Source: Carposina sasakii
Lineage: Eukaryota; Arthropoda; Insecta; Lepidoptera; Carposinidae
Assembly (NCBI GenBank): GCA_014607495.2
Contig: CP053154.1
Coordinates: 10,292,001 to 10,356,000, forward strand
Length of the DNA stretch: 64,000 nucleotides
Reading direction: 5' to 3'
Part shown: positions 12,205 to 22,900 of the stretch, piece by piece
Layout: each line of letters opens with the position of its first letter
Position numbering within the stretch: the first letter of the stretch is position 1
Translations under genes and position numbers: made by a program
The notes under the pieces: generated by a model
The model's database searches: none
Told to the model about the DNA's origin: nothing
Seen by the model: only the letters and a program-made list of their open reading frames with translations

Positions 12205-12525
12205 TTTTGCTAGCGACTCGCTAGCGTTACGCTGCGTAAAAAGGTTCGTGCTTACCCCACTGAAGTCAGTTCAAAACTGAGAGAACGGAGCAGTAAATCG
12301 CGCAATAGTTAGGTACTAAGTGTGATATACGATATACCTACCTAGACCAAATTTAGATGAATTATTTTGCTAGCGAGTCGCTAGCGTTACGCTGCGTAAA
12401 AAGGTTCGTGCTTACCCCACTGAAGTCAGTTCAAAAACTGAGAGAACGGAGCAGTAAATCGCTCAATAGTTAGGTACTAAGTGTGATATACGATATACCT
12501 ACCTAGACCAAATTTAGATGAATTA
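12205..12525. repeat. tandem duplication, 160-bp unit x2
   Basis: TTTTGCTAGCGACTCGCTAG at 12205 and TTTTGCTAGCGAGTCGCTAG at 12365 start two nearly identical units, which differ by a few substitutions and one extra A. The near identity points to a recent duplication. Each unit opens with the small palindrome CTAGCGACTCGCTAG. Confidence 0.85.
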
Positions 12526-12758
12526 CCTACGCAACGATTTACGATTACGATTAGATTTAAATTACACAATGAATTAAAATACAAGTAAGTAAGTACACAT
12601 AATTCCAAAAGCTAGTCTCATTTGTTAGCAAACTCAATTTTTCTCCATGTATTTTTAAAATTCAATTAAAATTATGCAAGAAGAGGAGGAAGGGGAAATT
12701 CAATAAATTTAGCTAGAATATTTATATTTGCAATGAAAACAATATTGTAATTCTTCTT

Positions 12759-13130
12759 AATATATAAAAATCTTCTGATCGCGTGTTTGTAACGGATTTC
12801 CCTCTAAACGGCTCAACTTATTTTGATGAAATTCTTGCCTTTGTAATAAATTTCCTTCTGGACGGCTGGACAGATTTTGATGAAATTTTTTGTGTGTGTT
12901 TAATTGGGTTTGAGGGTGGTTTAGATTCACAATTCGGTCAACTAATTAATGTTTTTGAACTTCGTCCGCGTGGACTGCAGAAAAAACCAAATGTCGTTGA
13001 CAAAATTGTGAATCTAAACAATTCTCGAACCCACTTGAATACACACAAAAAATTTCATTAAAATCGGTCCAGCCGTTTAGAAGGAGTTCAATCACAAACA
13101 CACTAACAGAAGATTTGTATTGTTGTTGAT
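12759..13130. repeat. family B repeat, inverted pair around family A scrap
   Basis: 12759..12960 reads forward (TCTTCTGATCGCGTGTTTGT, AAACGGCTCAACTTATTTTG). 13000..13130 is the reverse complement of the same family (TTAAAATCGGTCCAGCCGTT). The piece between, CTTCGTCCGCGTGGACTGCA, is from family A. The result is a foldback of about 370 bp. Confidence 0.6.
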
Positions 13131-13259
13131 ATAAGTTAACCTTTTACATAAGATCCGGCAGACTGCGCTGTAGTCGCTGTGTCGATTACTCATAAGGATA
13201 CTTTAGTTTTAATTACGCCCGGTAGATGGTTGTTTTATCTCGGAAATGTTTCCTTTATA

Positions 13260-13737
13260 TACAGGGTGTAGGTGACAGCCAGGCAAATACTGAAATGCTG
13301 AACAAGTACCATTGTGTTGAGTTATACGACAGTGTTATTACTCGCAGGAAATGTATTTTTGATTTGAATATCAGTAATCTTTGCTTTCCGCGCCAATTGT
13401 ATCGGACGATCCAGTAACTAATTAAATGGGCTTATTATTGTGTGACACATTGCTGTCAAGTTTTGGATCACTTGTGACTCCATTAGGGTTGATCAGTTTT
13501 TCGAACTTTTTTGTAGGCAACTTTTTTTTTGAAAACCATCTTTTGTGTAAAATTTTACTTTTAAGTCATTATTTAACGCCTAACTAAACGAACTAAACTA
13601 TTTTTTCCTGTAAATATGAAAAAAGTGTCGGAAAATTCTGGAATTTTCCTGCGAAAATTTTTAGTGCTTTCCGCCTCAGAATCATGGTCTGAAGTCATGG
13701 TATCAATATTTGCCTGGATGTCACAAAGATCCTGCAT
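13260..13737. mobile_element. foldback MITE family 4, complete copy
   Basis: The left end TACAGGGTGTAGGTGACAGC with CAGGCAAATACTGA is matched by the inverted right end (TATTTGCCTGGATGTCACAA, GATCCTGCATA). About 478 bp, non-coding, flanked by TA. A partial copy lies at 11640..11759. Confidence 0.65.
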
Positions 13738-13742
13738 AATTA

Positions 13743-13960
13743 ATTAAATCTTCTGTTCGTGTGTTTGTAATTGAAGTTCTTCTAAAACGGCTAAACTGAT
13801 TTTGATGATTTTTAAGTGTGTGTTCAAGTGGGTTCGAAAATGGTTCACAATTCGATCATTTAGACAATGTTTTTATTACGGTCCATATTGTCACAGCTTA
13901 TTTTAGAAAGTTTGCATTTAAGGCGTGGGACAGGACAACGTATGTAGGGTCCGCTAGTAA
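13743..13960 (+). repeat. family B repeat, forward copy
   Basis: TCTTCTGTTCGTGTGTTTGT, AAACGGCTAAACTGATTTTG and GTGTTCAAGTGGGTTCG match 12759..12960. The copy sits directly beside the right end of the family 4 MITE. Confidence 0.55.
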
Positions 13961-14099
13961 TATTATGAATGTTCGTAAATATGTAATACTATGTCGGTAA
14001 AATAAAACAGAATTATTATTATTGTCGCTTATAGGTACAATGTAAGTCATCTTTACAAACTTCACTTTTAACGCAATGGGGTGGTTAAAATCATTTTGA

Positions 14100-14367
14100 T
14101 GATGATGATCTCCGACCGTATTTCGGCCAAGGCGACCAATCTCTACGGAGATTGGTGCGCAAATACAGATGCACTCTCTATTCCCTCACTCTCATAGTCC
14201 GATAGGACGGAAAGCCGACACGACCGGAGAGAGATCAGGCGTAGGACCAACGGTTTTACGTACTGTCCGAGGCACGAGATAAATTCATTGGTACAGGCCC
14301 GTGACAGAGATCGAACTTACGCCTCCCGCTTGGAAGGTGCGCGTCTTAACCACTGGGCTATCACCGC
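14100..14367 (-). mobile_element. tRNA-derived SINE (SINE-1), reverse copy
   Basis: Read on the minus strand it begins GCGGTGATAGCCCAGTGGTT (A-box region) and contains AAGTTCGATCTCTGTCACGG (B box), followed by ACGGGCCTGTACCA and a tail. These are internal RNA polymerase III promoter boxes in tRNA-like spacing, but the cloverleaf is not tRNA-like beyond the boxes. Other copies are at 29999 and 41735. Confidence 0.75.
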
Positions 14368-14901
14368 TTTTTTATAAATAACTTAAACTAAGTTACTAGT
14401 AGTTCTCTGTACACCTATTTGTATAATATTATAAATTTAATTAAATATAAAAAAAAAACTAAGTAATTGATCATACTCAACATTGTGCTTATTGTTCTCA
14501 AATGTCAATGGCCAAAACTGAAGCAACACGAGTCTCGGCTCGCGGTTTTTTTTTCAAATCGGAGAACTTTCCGCGGGCGCAGCGTTGGGTCATGTTGGGT
14601 GGTGCACACAGGAAGTGCGCTATAAGCGCGCACCATTAATCCGCTCCACAGTCCGGCTTCCTTCGCGGTTACCATTTCTCCAATCATTTGCATTGAGGGC
14701 AACACTTTTATTGTTTCATATAGGTAGGTCTTCGATCAAATATACTTATGTACTATCTGATTAAACCTACCTATACCATAGAGGAATAAAAGACTCTTAT
14801 TCCTCTATGCCTATACAATATACATGTACACGTTTTTCTTTAGTACCTTCTTAGCTAATATTTATACTTAGTCCCATCTTTTCTATCTTCCACGATAAAA
14901 A

Positions 14902-15291
14902 TACAGGGTGTAAAAAGACAACGATGTTTTTTTAATACTTCGTATTCTTTGTAAGGTTACGATCATTTTCTTCTATGGAACCAACCCTGGGAAACGACAA
15001 AAAATTATGAAAAAATACTGTCATTTTATTGCAAGCAATGTATTCGTTTGATGCGCAAAATACAAATGTACCTACAAAACTAACATTATGACATGGTATC
15101 TTTGAAAAAAAAATGTTTGTTAACCGATTTCAGATTTATGTAAAAAAAAATATAATATTAATGTATCTTTGGACCTCAATATCATGGAAACCCGTGGTTT
15201 CCCAGGGGTGCTTCTATAGAAAAAAAATGATCGTGATGTTACAAAGAATACTAGGTATTAAAAGAACAAAGTTGTCTTTTTACACCCAGTA
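14902..15291. mobile_element. foldback MITE family 5
   Basis: 390 bp with ends TACAGGGTGTAAAAAGACAA and, inverted, TACTGGGTGTAAAAAGACAA. The arms extend about 95 bp (TACGATCATTTT, CTTCTATGGAACCAACCCTG against the inverted CAGGGGTGCTTCTATAG). TA flanks each side. Body motifs resemble family 3, so families 3 and 5 may be related. Confidence 0.75.
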
Positions 15292-15992
15292 TGTTTCCGA
15301 GATTCAAGTTCATAGGGGAAGACGGGATAAAACCGGTTACCATTGTCTTAAGTAACCAAAACTTCGTATTCATCTCCGTTGTTGTGTCTGGTAACGCCGA
15401 TGAATGAATATGTGCTTTTAAAGGTCACAAAGCCATTTCAATGAACAATGACGTAAGTCAGACCTTTGACCGGATGCATTTGTAGAGTTACCCACCTAAT
15501 ATATATCCGTAGTTTGGAATATTTGCTTGTAAGTCTGTATTATAATGAATGAGCAATGCTACAAACAATGAACAGAATTCCGAAATAAGCTGAACGTGGA
15601 ATGGGTTGGAGTGAGCGAGACATCGTTGTTTCTTGGAATTCTGAGGCTTCGAAGGTAATGGATCGCAGACCGCGGTGAAAAGGAATGCAACGAACGACGA
15701 AAGCGCTGTAGGTAGTGTATTATTTATTATGATTACTTTTAGACTATCTCGCATTATTTATTATAACTCGGGCGACTTAACTTGACACGTGGCTCAAATG
15801 ACGTTTGTATTAGTTACAGTGCGCAAAAAAAATTAAATACAATATTCATTAAAACTAATTAACAATATGTTTTTGGCACTTTTTAGCTATAGATAAGTAC
15901 ATGTTATATCCTGATCGAAGAACAAAGAAATATCGATAGATAATCGATGTGCATGGCACGACCAGGTGTCATGTTAAGTCGCTCGAGTTATA

Positions 15993-16382
15993 TACAGGAT
16001 GTTTTTTGGTCGTTCCCGAATACTACAGAATATCCTCATCATTACGATCATTTTTCTCCATGGAAGCATACCTGGGAAATATCTGGTTCCCAAGATATTA
16101 GGGTCCAAAGTTGAGTAAATAGACTGCGTTTTTCTACATAAATGCGCATAGACGCGCATAGCAAGATTTTTTTACGAGAAATAATTAATATCAGTCTATG
16201 AAAAAACCTATGAAAAAACTAGCATAAACACTGGACACTATAAATTTCGCTCGATCAATTAATTAATTTTTTTTTCAAAAAAATTTACATCTTTTCCCAG
16301 CATTTCTTTGGCATAAACTAACTTTATTTGATGTATAGAGTACGTCCCTTCGTTAAGGGTGGCAATGTAAAAACATCCTGTA
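15993..16382. mobile_element. MITE family 3, complete copy
   Basis: TACAGGATGTTTTTTGGTCG at the left and AATGTAAAAACATCCTGTA at the right form inverted ends. The body is shared with 6851..7060. It is about 390 bp, non-coding, with TA flanks. Confidence 0.7.
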
Positions 16383-18985
16383 TGTATGAGTATTTGTAGT
16401 TAATATAAAAATAAGTATAATACAGAAAAAACAATGCATTAATTATGTTGACAAATTATTTGATCAGTATTGCAAACACAATTAAACTGATTTCAAATAA
16501 TAAATAAATTTAATTAATTACCTAACCATAAAAAATAAACTGAAAAGAATCTGTCTAAGTACATATTACATTATTCTCGTGATTATATCCAAATTCTACC
16601 TAGCCACATTTCCGTTAGTAAAATTATCTAAGTCGCTATGAAGATCTCGATAAAGTTTTCCAGCATGTTTCTAATATATCATATGTAATTTTAAATGCGC
16701 GTATACAGTTAGCAGGTGAGGAGGTGACCCATTTTACAGAAAATGAACTACAATTATATACCACGATGTGACGGATAACAGCAACAATTAAAACGGGCAC
16801 AACAGTGGAACTTTCGCTCAGATTTAATTGTAATGATATCTAGATTTATATTTAACTGTACACGTGTACCTACTTACTTAAGTACTTGTATTCTATACTG
16901 ATTAAAAGTATTTCCTAGAAACTTATTATTTAATGTAGGATTTACTGTTTGTGTAGTTAATAATTTTCCTACAAACCACATCATACTAACAATACTTACT
17001 AGAAATTGTTTTTAAAAGGATCCAGTCGGAATTTGAGTGCTAAAGTTTTGTAATTTTAAGTTACTTACTACTCGTATATATTTTAAAGTCGTATTTCACG
17101 TTATTTAACAAAACGAATTATGAAAGGCTTGTTTCTAAATATTACAAGATTCACAAATTTAAGGTACGCAAACGAGACTGCAAGGAAAATGTTTTATGCA
17201 AGTGTGAATTCCTTTGAAACAAAGCCCGTGCCTAAATAGCAGCATTTGTTACAAGTGCTAAAACTCGAAGAATGTTAATAACTTCGAATAAAGTCAAAGA
17301 AACGATTGAGTTGCAATTTTACTATACAGTTATTCTAATTTCCTCATGACACTACCATTTCTACTCATGATTACAGTTTTTTTATGTATGTCAAGTGAAT
17401 AACTGTATTGGGACTAAAAGTAACAGTAACGATTAAAAATAATGGCGAAAATCTGAATTATTTCGTTGAACCATTAGGTATTTGTTGCGAGATATAAAAT
17501 AGCTCACATGATTGTTATACTTCAAATCCATTAAATTCTTGCCTACCTACATCACCACCACCACTAAGAGTCGATTCACTCGAAGCTGGCATAATTGCAA
17601 CAAAAGAGCATCCTAAGTCCAATTTGCAGATAATAGGTAGGTAGGTAGGTAGTATGTATTTTGGTAGTTATAGTCTTAGAAATAACTCTTTCTATAGCGG
17701 CCGTTAAACCTCCTAGCTATCACAGATTAAACACACACTATACCCACAAATAGAAATACTTAAGATGTGAGGTTGGGTTCAGGGACTATGTTGAGTAGAA
17801 CTATATACATATACAATTTAGGAATTTCAGCCGCCGCCGATTACATTACGGCTCGACTCATACTCTACCTCATTATACCATTTTGAATAAAAAAACGTCT
17901 CTAGATCTTTTATTGAAGTACATAATTAGATATCTACCTATTTACTATGTATCAATTTAATTAACTTAAGTATTTCGATTGACAAAGTACTTACCAAGTA
18001 GGTTCAATAAAATTCTCCTTTTAGAGGAAGTTAATACAATTGCATTTGGTCACGTTCACGAGCAAATACCTAGTTAAAAATATCCTCGATTGTGCAAACC
18101 AAACCAGACGAGTAAAAAGCGTTCATTGGTTCTGCTTGGGAAGTTTTTGTTATAATTGAGCTTTTTGTACGAGGTGGACCATTGACTGCTACTTTTTCAG
18201 TATCAAGTGTCCATTTACATTGAAGATTTTTTGCGTTTTACGAATCATACTTAAATAATTTACCTAAAATTTTATCTCTTAACTTCATCATGTACATACC
18301 TACTCTATGTATTAAATTGCTCTAATGCTATTTTCTACATACGAAAGGTTCTAATTATATGTTCAGTTTTATTGTTGTTTTTGTATTTTATTAGCGTCCG
18401 CGAGGACTACAGAATGCAACTTATGTCCTTCTCCGTTCTCTCAGCTATACCTACAAATGCAAAATTTAAAGAAGGTTGGTTGAGTAAATAAAGCATGAAG
18501 AGGTACCTACCTAATAAACAAACAAATTAACTTTCACTTTTATAATATTAGTTTAGTTAGGATTGTTTTTTACTATTGTCCGCAATCTGCAACTTCGTCG
18601 ATTGCAGATAAAATCAATAGAACATAGGTTTTTGAATTTACTGGAATCTATTTTTTTCTTGCGTAACATAAGTTGTAATTATTAATGTTATGAAAAAAAG
18701 TTATAAGTATTAAATTGGTGTCCAAATATCCCTAGTATCCCCTTGACAACACCCAAGTATTCTTAAACAATATCCATCTAGATCTGTGTAATACAATCAC
18801 TTTACAGAATTTGAAATTGTATTGCATTTGAATTTGTATATGAATAGAACAATGTTGATTGATACCTACCTACCTAGGACAAACCTAGGTGTACGCGCAT
18901 AACCTGCATAACATAGGCGATCAGCTGGTGACTCAGCTGATTACCTACGTTGCGATGTTTGTGTGTGGTAGGTAGGTACGCGACT
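16383..18985. other. upstream intergenic DNA of cyclin D
   Basis: No gene or bounded repeat recognised. AT-rich, with TAGGTA runs (17636..17656) and one family A-like scrap near 18390 (GCGTCCGCGAGGACTACAGA). Regulatory DNA for cyclin D may lie here but nothing specific can be assigned. Confidence 0.4.
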
Positions 18986-19121
18986 TCAAACTCTTCAAAG
19001 GCTATCCAAATTACGACCTATCTATTTACCTACCTACCAACAACAGGTTTATTTTCAAAACTCTTCAAAGGCTATCCAAATTACGACCTATCTACTTACC
19101 TACCAACAACAGGTTTATTTT
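18986..19121. repeat. tandem duplication, about 69-bp unit x2
   Basis: CTCTTCAAAGGCTATCCAAA with TTACGACCTATCTA and CCAACAACAGGTTTATTTT occurs twice in direct orientation. The copies are nearly identical apart from an extra CTAC in the first, so the duplication is recent. It lies about 600 bp before the cyclin D start codon. Confidence 0.85.
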
Positions 19122-19429
19122 TATCTTCCTATGATACAGGTACCACTTTGTAAGGCGTAGCCAAGTAACTAGGTAGGTATTCTATCTAGGTACTTATTGC
19201 AAGGAACCTTTATTGAATGATGTATTGATGTATTTATCGGTATATAGGGGTACCTACCTAACGAATCTAGTTCCTATTTCTTTATAGTGCTCTTTAAATT
19301 TAGTACCTACCTAGGTAGGTACTCTATACCTACTTACTTAAAAGCTTTATATAGTTTTTTGTTTTGTATTCTGTGGAATCCATCTCATTTTGTAAATAGA
19401 ACGAGAAGCAAGAGGCCGGGGTCAGATGG

Positions 19430-19721
19430 AGCCGCTTTGCGAGTGAGCAAGAGGATTGTTATGTATTATTATTCCAACGTCGAATCGGGAGAAACCTGCG
19501 TGCGGGCCTCACGGCGCCCCGCCCCGCCCCCGCGCCTCCCCGCGATCATATGTTCGACGGCTGGCTGCCCGAGCGGCATTCACTCACTCACTGCGACTTG
19601 CGCACTCGCTGCCGTCGCATCTCCGCTCTGACGCTAGGGCACTCGCACGCGCACAATCAGCTGTCCGCTCGATACACACTGAGTGCTCACGGAAGGCCCA
19701 ATAGCCGCAGTGCGGTGCGCC
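19430..19721 (+). promoter_or_regulatory. GC-rich promoter / 5' UTR of cyclin D
   Basis: Base composition shifts sharply from AT-rich to GC- and CpG-rich just before the start codon, with runs such as CGCCCCGCCCCGCCCCCGCG. No TATA box is obvious near the start codon. The transcription start cannot be placed from sequence alone. The 5' UTR probably lies within this block. Confidence 0.5.
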
Positions 19722-19949
19722 ATGGAGCTGCTGTGTGCGGAGCGCGTGAGTCCGGGCAGCGGCAGCGGGCGGGCCCAGCGGCCGGCGCAGGCCACGGCGG
19801 CGCCCGACCCAGTGCTGCTGCGGCGCCGCGTGCTGGACAACCTGCTGCGCACCGAGGAGCGTTACTCCGTCACCGCCAACTACTTCGGCACCGTGCAGAC
19901 CGAGGTCACGCCGCACATGCGCCGCCTCGTCGCCGAGTGGATGCTAGAG
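19722..19949 (+). CDS. CycD: cyclin D coding exon 1
   Basis: Residues 1-76: LxCxE at 3-7, a low-complexity Gly/Ala/Pro linker, then the first cyclin-box helices ending WMLE. Donor GTGAGG at 19950, phase 0. It is GC-rich, unlike the other exons. Confidence 0.95.
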
Positions 19950-22900
19950 GTGAGGCGCACTGCAGCTCCGCCATTTTGTCGCGCGCACGTGCACGCTGCC
20001 CGGCATCCTGGACGACTACACGTATGTCTCCGCCCGTCAGGATGCCGGCCGCACCCATGCCCTCCGAGGTCCCCGTCTCTCGGTTCAAAGACCAATGATG
20101 TGAGTCGTGTGCATTATGTGTTTTTTTCGAAATCATCTGCTCCATCATGATCTGCACCATCACCACCACGGTTCTATTCGTAAAATAATATGAAACCGTA
20201 GTTGGAATCCGCCCGTTATCACTTTTGTTTACATGATCAGCTGATTTTGTTTTTCATACAGATGTTGGACTCTAACTAGAATGTTTAGGTAATTGGATGC
20301 GGATTAGTGAGTTGCTGCATATTATTTACTTTAGTTTCCTCTTGAGAGATTAGAATGGTGATGGTGCAGAATTAGAAGCCCATGTGGCGGGTGCGAGCGA
20401 GACAGGTATCGCGCGGTCGGCGACCGGCAACTCGCGGCTCGCGCTCGTTCTATTTGAATAATCAGCTGATTTTGACACGCACACAGCTGATGTGCCGCGC
20501 TGCCGGCCGCGTATTATCTCTTGTATTTCGCTTGTAAAACGTAAAACTATTGTTAACTCGCACGAATAAACGTCATTATTGGCTCGGAACACATAATTAA
20601 GTGTAATTTAGTGTTATCAATATGGCAGATGTGATTTTACATGCAATTATAGTCAATAATTATTATTTACTTTCTGATTGGTAAAATACAAAATAGATAG
20701 GTAAGTTACCAGCCGAACGTAACGCGATTAGTTTTGTTAAATTATTATAATGAGATAGATTCGAATTCGTTATATTTCTTATATTGAACGTAAAGTGTGG
20801 TTAGAATAGAAGTCCGTCAGCTGTAAATGTCCACGTGGTCGCGCCGGCCGGCATGGTGACGTCACCGCTGAATTTATTTGCTAAACACGGCAACGCAAAC
20901 CAGTCCCTCCCTGCCACGTCTCAACATCCACAGTCCACACCAAACGAGGTCAAAGACTTTTTGACTTATTGTTATTTTATTACGTTTATTGTCAGCACGA
21001 GGTGTATTTTCCTAGGTCTATTTAAGTAGGTAAGTATAGATAGGTATCTCCTACCTACTTACTCAAAATTGCCTTTTAGCGTTTTTTTTTGTATTATGCT
21101 AATGAGATGGTAGGTATAATTTAGTTTCAGCGCAGACTTAAGTCTAGTCGTGTGGGTTCGTAGGAAATAGCTATACTTAGTTTATCTTTGATAAAACTAT
21201 AAATTCTGTTTAGGAACCAAGGTTAGGGTACCTACCAGTCATTCCAACGTTATGGCCTGGTTTGTAGGTAAAATTAATTTATCTACCTAATACGACAAAC
21301 ACCATTTAGATAAAAATACTACCAATACAAATGCGACGGGCAAAATAATAAAACTGTCGCCGTTAAAATTGTAAGACAGGCAATGATAATGCTAAAGTTA
21401 CGTCGAAAAAGGATGAATTATTAACCGTTAAGCCGTTCGCCCTAGTTCCGGGAACAATGCTCGCTAGTTTTTCGCTAAGGCATCGCAATCCGCTGGCGTG
21501 AGACTAGCGAGACAGCTGATGTAGTGCATCATAAAGGAAGCGCACCGAGGAGGTGGAGGTGGAGAAACGGAGAAATGTTAATCAATAGGATTGTAGGACT
21601 GGCGCTGAGCCGACATTTTTATAATCAGGTAAAAATTTCTCCGTTTCTCCGCTCCGGTGGACAGGCATCCTTAGTACTATTTGATAGGTATTTTAATTGA
21701 CCGTCGCACTCTTATATTAGATCGTATCTCCTCTTCATCCTTCCTCGATGTAGTGCACCGTGGAAGTGGAATAGAACCCGCGATCGTTTAACTCGAGCCA
21801 CATCCGAGCGTCGCGTTACCGTGCGAAAATATGCGCAATAAACTCCACTTGGCTCATAAATACCACTTTACGACCTTTAGTAGGTATCTCGTGTACAAAT
21901 TTTTCTATGACTAGGTACAGGTACCTTCAGAAAGTACGTGTAGCGTAGCTCCTAGAACCGCTAGTGCTCATCTGAGCTTAAAATCCATGGGAAATCATCT
22001 GTTTCCTTTCATTATAAACTTATTTGCCTCTCACAATGAAAACTTAATTACTTTAGGAATGTTGCCTTTTTACTGCTTACCGTAATCTCAGTTATCTGGT
22101 CTATTCCGGGTAAAGGCAGAAACACGGAATAGGAAAACAAGGGCAGAAACATATGTACGGTAGTTACAGTAACAACTGATAAGGAAACCAACCGGAAAGC
22201 CATAGGCGTCTATTTATCGCAATAAGTATTTTCATTCTAGTATATAGGTTATCACGAGCTCCTTGTGATAAAACTCCACACTTTAGGCGCGGTGTTTTCT
22301 CTAGGACTCGCTTGTATGTAATTGTTTTAAAATGCAACACGTTTAGGGACGCTTACACTAATGGCCTAAACTAAACCATATATTTTGAGCAAAGAAATGC
22401 TATTTATGCCAAAAAGACTGGCAAGTGTACTATCCCCGATATTTTGAATTTTGTGATCATAAATTATGTGAGGTTTAAGGAGAGGTATATTAGAGGTTGG
22501 CTAATAAGCAACCACAAGGAGCCTCTGCAGGTTCCAATTCTGGCATTCTGAATTGAGGGCTAACTTGTAATGTTTGTCATAAAAGTTACTTCATTTTATT
22601 ATACGATACGATGCTCTTTTCCGGCATGTGTTAACGTTATTTCTTATTTGCAGATATGTGAAGACCAGAACTGTCAGGAGGAGGTGTTCCCCTTGGCGAT
22701 ATCTTATTTGGATAGGTTTCTTAGCATATGTCCGGTGGTGAAGAGTCAGGTATGATTCCAAATTTCCAACAGGAATTTAAATTCAAATTGGATTGCCTAA
22801 AAAACCGATAAAAACAAATTATGAGAATCTGCTATGTAACTTGGTATCAATACGTATTTCAGTATCATCCTAAACTAAACGCTTACATTAATCAGATACC

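Larger units (their letters stand above)
19950..22653 (+). other. cyclin D intron 1
   Basis: 2.7 kb. The first 600 bp stay GC-rich and hold two perfect AWCAGCTGWT sites at 20236..20245 and 20461..20470, plus further CAGCTG sites at 20486 and 20818. A foldback-like repeat lies at 21530..21672. No other gene was seen. Confidence 0.7.

Noticed and set aside
17636..17656. TAGG microsatellite as a telomere-like repeat
   Set aside because: The insect telomere repeat is TTAGG. This is the common TAGGTA simple repeat, short and isolated.
19550..20098. 182-codon + strand frame overlapping cyclin D exon 1
   Set aside because: Shadow frame of the GC-rich cyclin D exon. The true frame carries LxCxE and the cyclin box.
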